A stretch of DNA of 64,000 nucleotides from Volvariella volvacea V23 (lineage: Eukaryota; Basidiomycota; Agaricomycetes; Agaricales; Pluteaceae). The position numbers were made by a program, and so were the translations under genes. Location of the stretch: contig KB722736.1 in the NCBI GenBank assembly GCA_000349905.1, forward strand, positions 3,174,754 to 3,238,753, read 5' to 3'. The notes beneath the pieces are model-generated. The model searched no databases. It had not been told where the DNA came from and saw only the letters and a list, made by a program, of their open reading frames with translations. Positions 12,244 through 24,691 of the stretch are shown in pieces; the stretch's first letter is position 1, and each line of letters opens with the position of its first letter.

Positions 12244-14068
12244 ATGTCCAGTCTCCCCTCCCCGGGCCCCTCTCAACAGCAGCCTCCCCCACACCACCCC
12301 GCCCCGTCCCGCCAAAAACACCCGCAAAAACACTATGCCCTGGGCATCACTGCAGGCGCCGAGGATGCCAAATACCAGACAAAGTACAAAGAACTCAAGC
12401 GAAAAGTCAAGGAAATCGAGGCCGTCAGTCATCCCCACTCCTTTTCCCCGCAGTCGGTCACACTTGACCCCTTCTTCGTTTTCAGGATAATGACAAACTT
12501 CATTTCAAAGTTCTCCAGTCCAAACGCGGCATCCAGCGTTTGAAGGTCGAGCGAGCGTATGTCCTCTCCCCAGCCGTCCCTCCTATCTTAATCCGGACAC
12601 ACATCCGTCCAACAGTCTGCTCTACGATCAGCTTGCTCCTCTCGAGCCCTCTGACATCTCAGCGGATCGCAATTTCCAGCTCGTGCCTGCAGGCCCCGGA
12701 ATACCTCCGGGCTCCCAAGCTCCCCCGCGTCCCATCTCCAGTGGACACAGCGAACACTCAAATTCTATAGACGTTGATCACCCTCAGCCAGAATATGCCC
12801 GGTCCCATGGGCGGATTGCCCCCAGCCCAGAGGCTCGCGGCGTGCCAGCTATTGAGACACCACTGGGCCCAGGAGTCCCTCAGACCTCATCGGCCCACGC
12901 CATGCCAATTCATTCTCCAAGACGTACGCCAAGTGCCTCCAGTCTTGACTCGCGTCATATCGCACCACTCCCTCCTGCACATCCACAGCAATACGAGGCT
13001 AGTCGAGTTCATGGCCATGCTCATCTTCACCCTAGTCCCCCTGCACATCACGCCCATCCTGCGACTTCGCATGAGCGTTCTCATTCGCATTCTTCATCAC
13101 GGCGCCATCAGGCTGCTCCAGCACAATCACTATATCCTTCTGGTCCTCAACAGTATCTGGAAAGTTTACCTCCTGTCCAGCATGTGATGCACAGTCCCCC
13201 TTTGTCGGAGCGGGAAAGGACGCGCCGTTCTGACATGCAAGAGATGGCACCCAGCCACGGAGATCCCCATAGTCGCTCAATGGTTGAATTATCACCTCGT
13301 GCGCATTCCTCGGATTCTCGCACTACCCCACGCGTCCATAACCACCAACGTATTGGCCCAGGTACATACGTGAACAGGGACGACCCGTATGAGCGCGGAC
13401 GCGAGCGCCAGCTGGAGCTTGAGCGAGAACGTGACTGGGACCGCAATCGCGATATGGGAAGGTTACAGGTCATGCACTCCCCTCCGACCATTCACCGCTC
13501 CCGACAGGATTATCTTGAACAGCAACCCCCGCATCACATGCCCCCACGAAGCCGAGAGGATGGTTACTACCATGAAGTCCCGGGTTCGAGCGGATACCCA
13601 AGAATATCTCGCTCTGGTACACCAGGATCAGGATCGGGGTCAACATCCGGGAACGGCGGGGGTGACATTCCTTCACGACCTGACTCTCGTACCGGATTCT
13701 ACGACCACAATGACCGAGCGCGCTCGTTCAAACTCCGACCCGTTTCTCAGCCTTCTGAGGGCATTGATTATGCCCATGAAGGTTCACGATCTCGTTCTCG
13801 AGATCGTCCTGTTGGATCTGGAAATGGGAATGCTGGCCCTAGTGGTTTCTCGCAAATGCCGTCAGAACAGAGCCGGACTGCTTTAGAGTCGAGAAAGAGA
13901 AGCAGGAACGACATGGATGTGGACATGGAAAATGACGTAGGTGAAGGTGGTAGTTCAGTCTATGCAATGGGAAGAATGCAAGAGGATAGGGGCGGCAAAC
14001 GGTACCACCGAGATCACCTCCATCGGGCAGCTGACAATCAAGACGATGACAGGATGGGTCACCATTGA
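12244..14068 (+). CDS. INO80F-domain protein with long disordered tail
   Basis: Likely subunit or partner of the INO80 chromatin-remodelling complex, nuclear. Exons 12244-12423, 12486-12556 and 12616-14068 total 1704 nt (567 aa). After a Pro/Gln-rich start, the region around residues 35-100 is a coiled coil (KYQTKYKELKRKVKEIEA, then DNDKLHFKVLQSKRGIQRL, then KVERALLYDQL) that matches my memory of the INO80 complex subunit F domain. The remaining 460 residues are low complexity, rich in Ser, Pro, His and Arg, with repeated HSPP/HAHP-type strings, an ERERDWDRNRD stretch and a KRSRND basic patch near the end. Function of the tail is unknown. The domain call rests on the coiled-coil motif alone. 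Confidence 0.68.
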
Positions 14069-17000
14069 ACCAAACACTGGCTGTTGTCGACCAATTACCG
14101 TACTCGCCCCCACCCGACGTTATCGTTGTACCTACACCGATCGTAATCGTTTTTGCCCACACCTCATGGAATATACGCGTCTGCACGATTTGCTCCGTTC
14201 TGTTTATCTTACTTCGCTCACCTTCTTTCTCTTCTCTCGGACTGTTGTGCCGTTAGCCATCATACTGTGCGCCATGTCCCGTCCACATACATGCTCCTAT
14301 CAGTTAGTTGTGTGTGTTAATGGGGTTCATTGCTTTTCCGCGAATTTCGCTTCCCTTGCAACTTTCTCGCCCCATTTTTCCAAACTCCACGTCGCCTTAT
14401 TTCATCACCACATATTTCAGATTAATCTGTGTCCAATCTCCCAATCTCATTCTGTTGTTCTGTCGAACCGCTGTCCGTTGGGTAAAATACTATATTATTC
14501 TCTGGTTTCCTTCCCAGGAACCCTGTTTGACTCGTTTTTCCATTTGGTGAATCGGCATTCTTCTGTCTATGACCGAGCAATTATCTACTTACGGGTCCAG
14601 GCTGTAACTATCTCCCGACAGCGAGACCCTAAAAGTTGATCGTTACGGAATGGAATGCTCGTATGACTAGCAATCGTACATGACCACGAAACATTATTCA
14701 GCCTTTCCTCCTTCGTCCATGCTGTGTTCTCGGGAGGTTAATGCGGATTTGTTTTGATTCCCTGTCAAGCCTGATCCTTGTCGTTGGTGTCTTGTGTTTA
14801 TCGTGGCACCGAGATGGCATCAATAGAACTGGTCATCTCAGGTGTTAAATGACCGGGAAGGCGGTGCACATCAACTTAGAGTCTCTATCCATGGATACAA
14901 CTTCGAGAACTGGGTCCTACTCGTCTTCTATGCACTCGTGCGGATCATTCACTGCTGTTTCTGCGCAGTCGGCAAGGGGGCCTTCGATTATGATCAAACC
15001 GACTGCCCAGGACATCGCACGTCAGCTAGTTTGACACGCAGACAACTCTGTCACATTTGGTTTGGCATCTTTCTTGAGTGCTATTTCTGGTTTTTCATGT
15101 GCCCCGTTCACGAGTCATTTGGTCGATACCAGAAGGATGATGGGTTGGGTGGGTGATGGATGACGTGAACGCCATCATCCCGCGAAAGGTTAGAAGCACC
15201 ATCGCAAGTGTATGTTTACTTGAATTCGCTGTATTCTAATGCCCAGGCCATCTGGATTTCTTCGATTCTAGATCTGGTCAAATGTCATCGCGGACTAGAA
15301 AAATGACCCCTCCTTCTCCCCGCCGAACCGGAGGAAATTGTATGGATGTAGGGAATGCGGCTTACGTGGTCGTCCCTCGTGGTCTTTCGTGTCCTTTCGG
15401 GAAATGAAGAATACGGAATCAGAAGGAGAAACCGATTTGGGTTATGAACATCATGTACATCGGTGGGTACCTAAAGGTACCCATGATGAAATTTGTAAGA
15501 TCAGCAAGGGCAGAGCATAAGAACATTCGGGCGCTCTGTCTTGAATCGGAAAACAAAAGACCGAGTCCTTGTTGGCGGATTCACTGAAACGCCTGCAAAA
15601 TTCGGCAGCGCTGCTGTACTATGCAATACTCGGGCTTTGGGCACAAAGATTCCGACATGTCATACCGTATGTCAGACTCACAGTGAGCAAAATGAGATGC
15701 TGGGTCACTCACCGACCGACATTTCAATTACTTCTTCATCTGGAGCAACTCCCAATTGGGTGGGATGGAGGTAGAGCGGGGATTTGGTCCCGTTTGCACA
15801 ATCCATTGTCCTTCATACGCCCCAGACTTCAGGCATCAAATGACCACGGTGAATTGGTCGAGATCCTTGAGGACTTTGGGTAATCGTCATGAACCTGATC
15901 TGTATACTTGAATTTCACGTCTCGTGTTCACAATGCATGCAGCGATGACTTCATTGTTCTTGCTTCTGTCATCGAAAGGTTAATGAGATCACAGGTTAAG
16001 CTTGGATCGTCATCGCGGCAGTTCTATTTGTGAGCTAGCCTGTCTTTCCAAGAAATGACGACGGTCAATTTGCAATACACAAAGGCAAATCCCAAAAGAT
16101 AAGGAACATGGTTGACCTTGGATTATCATACGTCCAAACCGTATCTGGATCAGGCTCTCGTTTTCAAAGTGCCGATTGAAGCATTTGATTAGGTCGTCAC
16201 AACCACCAGCTGTCCGGGATGTGCCTACCCAAAGTTTGCCAGCATTGACCTACAGCAATTCAATGCCACTAACTCGGTGTGCTGTGGAGATTAAGAATTT
16301 ATCATTTTAAGTTCATATGATAAGATAGCATTGCCTACCTTGTGAGGAATGTCCACACAACCACCACATTAAACGTCCGAGTTGGCGCCCAATTTATGAT
16401 CATGTTCCGAGTAAGCCTTCATCCTACCAAATTAGAGTTTCAGGTCGATTGCGGTTGCGGTTTAGCCGTCAACGAATTCTCCCGATTTGAGAATAGGGGC
16501 CCTCCCACCATGCCCAACCTCAAGCATTGAATCTTTCGCTTGCGTAGAACTGACAACTTGATTAAAATGATTAATTGCAAGGTTGTGAGAGCTATCCGAT
16601 TAGAATGAGAAAATACAGGGAATCGCGTTACCATGAATCCTACATACTGATATCCGCGAACTCTGTGAGCACACTCCTGATCCCTGGAGGAATGATAAGA
16701 GATGCCAGAAGTGTGCTTGCCTGTCCGAATCGTAGGATTTCAATTCTGAAGCCAATCTATGTCGACAATTGGGTAGTATGGAGATTCCCTGGCTCCCCAG
16801 CTCGGGTACGGGCTCGGGAAAAATCCGCATCATGCCTAGGTTCTCCTCATTAGGTTGGTTGAGTTCCTCACAAATCAATTGAGCATGCCAATCAGGATGG
16901 CTGTGACGCTGATGGGACTATCGGCCCAACAGTTGGGAGGGTGCATCCTCACGAGGATTAGGAGCTGTCATTAGGGTTAGAGTAGTGAGGCTATCCGTAC

Positions 17001-17784
17001 CTTGTTCCGTCCACAATATATCTTTATGGAGTGATTAAATTCACCAGCAGCCAAAGAGGGCGAGCAAACCTTCGCCGGCGGCACGCACATACAGCTTCCC
17101 TGATAGTATGCATTCGAAGAGAACTTGAGGCAGGGCAGTATGCAGGTTGCGAGGGCGATCGTGTTACTCTGACCAGCCTCTCCGCGGGGAAACGGTAGCC
17201 CCAAGTGTGATGTGGAGTGGTTAGGTAACTGTCTGATTAGGGGAACAATGCCCTCAATGCGTTCGGTTACACCGATACGAACCCTCAAGCCACCGTTTGG
17301 ACGCATAAAATGTTCCCAGCGGACGGGAACCCTAGACCAAGAACTTTGGTAAATACGGCCTTCTTAATGGAAAGTTCACATAGGAATTAGAATCATCTAA
17401 CCATGTGCTGATTGCCCACCCTAGTGCTGAGCGGATAATGACCAACAGGGATGTGGTACCCCAGGGTGATTTTGAGTTTGGGGTGAAGGCTGTCAACATG
17501 ATCGCATGAAGTATAGCAGTCAGCTACTTAAATTTGGTTTGAACGAGAATATCGTACTTACTCCCGGCGAACTTGATACCAAATACCAAGTCAAAGGAGC
17601 ACCAAATGGAAACACAAGCATGACGTCACGCAATCGCACAAATTCGTGAATTGTGGGCTCAAGGAACGTTTTTGACAAGTCTATAGTCATGTACAGCAAC
17701 CTGTTCTCTACGGCGCTATGTATCATGATCGCCACGACCCGTCCAAGCCACGGAAACGACCGACGACGGCCTATGTGGATTACT
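14069..17784. other. 3.7-kb stretch without a supported gene
   Basis: Lies between two convergent genes. Open stretches are short (longest about 230 codons, beginning inside the upstream gene), have no family motifs, and could not be joined by splice sites into a protein I recognise. The first few hundred bases probably hold the 3' UTR of the INO80F-domain gene. No tRNA, tandem repeat, long terminal repeat or transposase motif was seen. Confidence 0.45.
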
Positions 17785-18812
<1,028 letters not shown>

Positions 18813-18958
18813 TTGCGAGAGCGTCGACGTTGCCAGCAGCGGCGAAGGAAAGAGTTGGAGGAGTGACCCGGAATGCTGAGAGTCACACCAAAGCGTGACG
18901 ATGATACAGCCAATCAGATCTGCAGCAATCCAAAACATTTCATCGCGATTGAGCCTCC
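18813..18958. promoter_or_regulatory. Bidirectional promoter NDUFS8 / prefoldin 2
   Basis: Only 146 bp separate the two start codons. A CCAAT box (18910-18914, within CAGCCAATCAG) is present; CCAAT-binding HAP complexes commonly control respiratory genes in fungi. Binding here is inferred. Confidence 0.45.
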
Positions 18959-19486
18959 ATGTCGTCCACCTCAAAATCCAAATCCAAACTACCAGCACTG
19001 TCGGATCAGGGTAATCACATGAGCGATGTACATTGGTATTGTCCTCACCAAGCTTGCTAGCCAGAGATCCAGCAAACTTTCGTCCGATTGCAGAATGAAC
19101 TTCAGGCCATCGCAACTAAGATTGGGGAACTGGAACAGGAAGCCGAAGAACATAAGTATGCCTGTGCTAGTACTTCCATTATTCGGGATACTTATTCTAT
19201 TCTAGCTTGGTGCTGTCAACTCTGAAAGAAGTCCTCACAGAAGAGCCCGACCGCAAGTGTTTTCGGCTCATCGGTGGCGTTCTGGTGGAGCGGACTGTCA
19301 AGGATGTCGTTCCAGCTCTTCAGACTAACCATGATGGAGTGAGTGTGCCGAGTTCAAAATACGGGCGTACACTCAATGAAACTTTAGATTCGGACAGTCA
19401 TAACCAACCTGACCGAGCAATACAAGAAGAAAGACGAAGACCTGGATACATTCAAGAAAGATTATCAGATACGACCTGTTCAGTAA
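18959..19486 (+). CDS. GIM4: Prefoldin subunit 2
   Basis: Beta-type subunit of the cytosolic prefoldin hexamer, which hands unfolded actin and tubulin to the CCT chaperonin. Exons 18959-19010, 19065-19155, 19206-19342 and 19398-19486 total 369 nt (122 aa). The protein is two helices around a beta hairpin: EIQQTFVRLQNELQAIATKI, then LVLSTLKEVLTEEPDRKCFR, the hairpin RLIGGVLVERTVKDVVPAL, and the second helix ITNLTEQYKKKDEDLDTF, ending KKDYQIRPVQ. The length fits the family. The donor of exon 3 was chosen at 19343 because the alternative four bases earlier breaks the frame. Confidence 0.9.
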
Positions 19487-19918
19487 GGCTGATGCACCAC
19501 GAGGTCGCTTTATATACGCTCCGATTCTGTGTAATTACAGCATGTTGCAGACTTTGATTTGGTCAATGACTAGCAATCTCCAGTTTTCAGACATTCAGTT
19601 TATGTTACGTACCTTCCGTCTTGTGCTGACTTAAATTGGTTGTTAGCCAAACCTTGCTCAAACCTGACTTCAACCCAAGCAAAGCCCCGGTTCTCAAGGT
19701 TGCATTCAGCATGGCGAGAAATAACCGTCGCCAAGGGTACGCACAAGAGCATCCATGTGCTATTTTTCCGGACTTGAGTTCCACATGATCATGAATGCAT
19801 TAGTTTAGCGCGTGTACGAAAACTAAAGTCTTCATACACTCACCTCTTTATCCCCCGCCCTCTTTCGTCTGTATCTACCTGGCAAACCAAGCCACCACAC
19901 TCTTTTGACTTCGAGGAC

Positions 19919-20676
19919 ATGGTCATCGGATTTGTACATACCCTGCTCGTGTTGTTGTTCATCGTGCCCACACTTGTAGCCTCAGCACCTCCGACTTTTG
20001 GTGGCATAAATGCGCCCTGGGCCCGTGGATCTCCTGCCCAAATACAAAGGTTCCTCGACGCACACAATACCGTCCGCCTCGCCCATGGAGCCGAACCGCT
20101 GACCTGGTCGGAGCGACTTGCCGAGCTTGCAGCTAGTTGGGCAGACACTTGTCAGTTCAGAAACACCGAGGGAACCCTACGTGAGGAACCTTACGGGGAG
20201 AATATCGTTGCCGCAACTGGCTGGTTCCCAATACGCAACGCCGTCCGGGTGTTCACATCAGATCAAGGTGTGTTTTAATTTCACTTCGGAAGTAGGCATT
20301 CGGATAGGCGTTCTTCCTGGACTTCTCCCCCAAGTTATTTATGCTTTGGGGGTGGAACAGGGAGCGGAAGGGAGTTCTTAACATTACGCTCACCATTCGA
20401 TCATTCTAGCACAATATGACCCTGCTTCTCCGACGTACAATCATTGGACGCAAGTAGTATGGAAATCAACTACACAACTTGGTTGTGCCATCGCCCAATG
20501 CGATGGTATCTTCAATCCTGCCTTGGGCAGAGCAACCTATTATGTATGCTTGTATGATCCTGCTGGAAACGTCATGGGAGAAGCACCGTAAGTCCTGCTC
20601 ATTCAAGGGTGGAACACGAGGATCGGAATCAGCTTACCACTCTTCCATTCTTCACAGTGCTAATGTGCAAGTCTAA
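19919..20676 (+). CDS. Secreted CAP-domain (SCP/PR-1/Pry-like) protein
   Basis: Extracellular protein of the CAP superfamily; fungal relatives (yeast Pry proteins) bind sterols and fatty acids. Exons 19919-20267, 20410-20587 and 20658-20676 total 546 nt (181 aa). An N-terminal signal peptide is clear (hydrophobic TLLVLLFIVPTLVASA). The domain follows: FLDAHNTVRLAHGAEPLTW, WADTCQF, YGENIVAATG, YNHWTQVVWKSTTQLGCA, then AQC and YYVCLYDPAGNVMGE. One odd point is that the usual CxFxHS motif reads CQFRNT here, so the first cavity histidine is replaced by Asn, whereas Glu of GENI and the second His of NHWTQ are kept. The protein is short, with no Ser/Thr-rich linker or lipid-anchor signal. Confidence 0.87.
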
Positions 20677-21602
20677 TCATTGCATTATGCACATGTTCCT
20701 CAACCCTCCTGTGGATTAACAACCCTCGATCACAACGTTCACTCCTTCTACTATCGTCGATCCTAGGCCATTGACGACCATACGTGTATATATCGGCCTA
20801 GTGCCCCCTTCAGGTCAATTGTCACCGGCTCGAAGCCAGGTGTACATGGTTCCATTCGTACGAATCTTGTAGGTTCTTAGACTTGTGTCAAGGTCGCACC
20901 ACTGGACCATATGGCACTCCCGCTTGTATTCACTCCATTTTGCACGGGTATGCAAGTTTTATGTTATTTATACCCCCTTTTGTTTTCAAAGCTACCCACA
21001 AACATCCTCATATCATTATTCAAAGCATATCTGTTCTCGCTTCGGATCCAACCCTCACGACCAGCCCCTCATGATAGACCATATCGCCTCGGGCCATGCT
21101 GCGGCGCCGTTCAATTCAGTCATCGGCGTTACCAACACCGTTACACCCATTCCGTACGCAGCCTAACATGTTTACCTCGATCGTGCCTCCGAAGGGCTCG
21201 GATTTTATCTACCACGTCCCTCCCAGAACAGCCTACAGGCCATGCGGTGACGAAGCCAACCACAACGGGTATAGTACCATCATCGAAGCTGCGCTGCCGA
21301 ACCAACAGACAGGCTGACTAAATATATGTGAGCCCCTTCATAAGATCAAAAGCAACCTCGCAGTGTACGCATTGTACCCTGCAATCACTCTGAACCAGTA
21401 TACACTATCTTAGTGTGGTCATTTGACATCGCTCTACAATGGTCGTGGAATCTTATCTTTACCGATATAGAAGTATAGTATCTAGTACAAATACGACTTC
21501 AGGAACCTGGGGTTTGATGATGGATTTCTAGGATTCTATATACTGGATATGGGAGGCTAATATCACATGCGCGTCCTGACTGTGGATGACATAGGTTGAT
21601 CA
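20677..21602. other. Spacer between CAP gene and unknown gene
   Basis: Convergent 3' ends. Overlapping open stretches of 60-136 codons occur at 20883-21321, rich in Ser/Thr/Pro, but without a start context, splice consistency or family match that would support a gene. Confidence 0.35.
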
Positions 21603-24269
21603 TTAATCGAGTTCAACAATACTTGGCTTGTAGTTGATTGGAGTTGGATTTGATTTGGGGGCTTCACCAATCACATCGTCTAATGTAGCCGCAGACTTGC
21701 TTACAAGCTCGGCCGTTTTCCCGTAGTGTGGACTAGTGATAGGGGTAGAACGGCGGACACTATCGATCATGGGACTGAGCTGACGTCGTGAAAGTCGAGA
21801 CTGAAATGGTGGAGACATCTGAGAAGATTGGGAAGTGTCCCTTGGACTTTCTCGAACTGTTATCTCCGAACGTTTGTGATGATAAATAGGACTCGACGAT
21901 TCACCCTGCCTAAACAAGTTATTTACTCGCGGTGGTGAATGATGGGCACCAGGATGAAAGGGACGACGGTTTGTGGGGAAGGGAGGTGTGCTCCCTCGTC
22001 TCATCCTTTGGGCTGAGTCCCTTCGAGGCAGTGCGTCATCATGATGAAATGCCCTTCGTCCACACATCTGGTCGGGAAATCTAGGAGGGCTGTCTGGGGA
22101 GTATCGAGCCGATCCTCCACCTTGACTGACAGGGTTAATATATCGGTCTGGGGGGTGGTGGCGCATATGCCAGTCCTGGCTGTGGCGGGAGTAGGGAGGA
22201 CTAGAGCCACGACCGTACATGAAGCAAAGCGGGCTGGATAGTCTGTTTGGTAGTCTCTTTAAAAATGGCGGTTCATCCTGCAGGCGATGAGCTGAATAAT
22301 GCTGCTCCAGGGATTCATAAGGCGGATACGGTTCATCTGGCTGAAGGCCTGGCGATTCATATCGCGCACTTGAGCATTCTCTCCGCATTGGATGCTTCAT
22401 AGGAGGGCTGCTGTCGTTAGGCTCTATTGGCTGCACATGAACGTTGTGCATATCTCTTCCTTGGCGCACGTCGCTCTCTGCATCTGATCGACTGTAGAAT
22501 GCACCCCGGAGATCATTATCACTAGGAAAGCGGCGAACTGGACTTCGGTAGCCTCTTCTCGGGTGGTCTGCACTGTATGCGTCGCCGGCACCGCGAATAT
22601 CCGGACTATCATTCGACGTGGAACGTAGATTACGAACACAAGAATTTGCAGCTTGCGATTCGCGGCTAGAGCTTCGAATGCTTGATCTATCTGGATATAC
22701 GGGCCGGTCAAACGATGTCTCCCGAATATGTCTTCTAGTGCCAAGATGATCGCTTTTGAAGACATGGGGCATGGGGCTAGGGGTCTGGTTTGTATCATTA
22801 GTTTCCCAGAGCCAGAGAGTAAAGGCAAGTATTAGCTCTTACACACCCTGAAAGATCGAATTGGACTGCCACGGTAACGAGGGGGAGGGCTGCTTCTTCC
22901 ATAATCATATCTATTCCCTTGTGGGCTGGGGTATTCCCTCGGACCAAACCGATGAAGTTTTGCACCGTCTAGCCATGGAGCCGAGAGATGTTCCCTGGAC
23001 CTCCGATCACCCCAGCNNNNNNNNNNNNNNNNNNNNNNNNNNNNNNNNNNNNNNNNNNNNNNNNNNNNNNNNNNNNNNNNNNNNNNNNNNNNNNNNNNNN
23101 NNNNNNNNNNNNNNNNTGGAATTATGAGGCCATAGGGGGCGACCAAGTGTGTGACATGGGGGTGGGGATTGCTCTTCTTCAGAGACCGTATACCAGTTCC
23201 TACTGTGGGATGAGAGGGGAGGAGAAAGCGACTTCGTGTGAAGCTCCAGGGACTGCCTCGCAAGCTAACACAAAGAGGTTAATGAAAGGAATCGGCGTAT
23301 AGCGAGCAGAACATACGCTCGTAGCATCAGCGTACGTTGTAGCAGTCGACAAATCCCTGAGGGTCCTGTGGGGGTTATTTTTCTCGCTTTGGTCATCGAC
23401 GCCCGGGCTTGTTGATGCCAGACGAGGGCTGCGCACCATCACGTCCGCATCCTGACGAAGACGTGCGTCCTCCGAATCGATGGTAGTAGGGGTATCATCT
23501 ACAGTAATGAACCGAGCTGCTGGACGAGGCCGCATTTGTGGAATTACGTCCTCGGTGGGTAGAAGTTTAGTGGCAACTTTGCCGCAGGCCACTAGTTGTA
23601 CTACAAGAGGCTAACGTCGTCAGGATTGTGAATTGAGCTGGGTCGGTGAATATATGCGCTACCTCGTCGTGCTCTATAATCTTGTGTGGAGTTAGTTCGC
23701 CAAAGCTTAACTTGGTGAGGATAGCTTGTTCTATGCCTAGACTCTCTTCGTTGGCGTCCCTGACAAGCTTCTTAGAATCGTCAATCTAATTAATGAGCAC
23801 AACGTACTTGACGGCATCGCTTAAAATAATTTCCTCATCGGAGGACTTGGATATATAGTCTTCTGGTAGTGTTGGCGAGTTCTTGTCTGCAATTATAAAC
23901 TAGCTCTACAACACGCCTGTGAGTACTTACGATGGAAATAGCAAGATCTTCTGTGGGCATAGACGGTGTTTTGAGGTTGGAACATGTCTGGATCAACGAG
24001 GCGGGCGGGCTGAGTCAGGCATTATCCAAACTGCAATCCACTCACTTCGGATGGGGAGGCCTGGTCGCTTCCTGAATCATCAGAATCGTCCGAGGGGGTA
24101 CCCTGTAACTGCGGTCAAGCGCGTGAAGGGCGTGAGCAATTATCGCTCTTACAGCTGAACGGCGAGCTTGAGATTTGTCACCGCATTCGGAGCAGGTTGA
24201 ATCTGGCGACACAAAGATCAAAGGCGGGATGTCGCTTGCATTTGTGGCGGTAGTGTTAACGTTGCCCAT
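21603..24269 (-). CDS. Unknown Arg/Ser/Pro-rich protein, interrupted by assembly gap
   Basis: Not recognised. A multi-exon minus-strand gene is supported by successive open exons with splice sites: a start exon at 24269 (MGNVNTTATNASDIPPLIF, with a CSEC pair and basic KSQARRSAVR), small acidic exons (SDDSDDSGSDQ; PEDYISKSSDEEIILSDAV), an exon ending HKIIEHDE, a 23592-23300 exon with VDDTPTTIDSEDARLRQDAD, then the gap, then a 390-codon last exon (22772-21603) dominated by Arg, Ser, Pro and His and ending YKPSIVELD. The 100 N at 23017-23116 remove part of an exon. Short acidic segments followed by an RS/RP-rich tail suggest a nuclear, disordered protein; that is inference. Exact exon borders are unresolved. 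Confidence 0.55.
23017..23116. other. Assembly gap of 100 N
   Basis: One hundred unresolved bases. The exact round length implies a placeholder of unknown true size. It falls inside an exon of the Arg/Ser/Pro-rich gene. Confidence 0.99.
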
Positions 24270-24691
24270 TGTGCGCCAAGCGGGTGACTAGAAAATGTGT
24301 TTGGGAAGCAATGGATAGAGGTGGTGTGCGAGTGCAAATGAACTGCGAACTGGCCGCCCGTTTGGCTTTTATTGAGGTGCCATGACATATGACGACATTC
24401 CAACTACGTCGGGCTGGTTTGGCCTCGACGACAGAGCCGCTGCGGAGCGCTGCCATATTCCTCGGGAGGCGCTGCTTAGTCGCACCACGGCGAAATTCGT
24501 ATGGATGCCTGGTGAGTTGAGGTCGGCACGAAACTTCGAGCTGGTGTGATGGCGGATTTCTGCGGGAGCACTTTAATTGCCCCCGAAAGAGGCAATTCAG
24601 GGACGCAGAGCCACATCACACCCAGCTTTCTCTTTCCTTGGACTCTGGCAGCGCCCGTCCAAGATAATTCATCCTCGCACATTCCTTCAAA
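24270..24691. other. Divergent promoter region, unknown gene / SDR
   Basis: Head-to-head spacer of 422 bp. No gene or striking motif is seen. Confidence 0.4.

Noticed and set aside
15338..15883. Small ORFs in the gene-free island as a peptide gene cluster
   Set aside because: They use alternative start codons or lack context, overlap in several frames and have no signal peptide or repeat pattern.
20883..21321. Overlapping frames downstream of the CAP gene as extra CAP exons
   Set aside because: The CAP model already ends with a complete domain and in-phase stop; joining further exons gave no family-like sequence.
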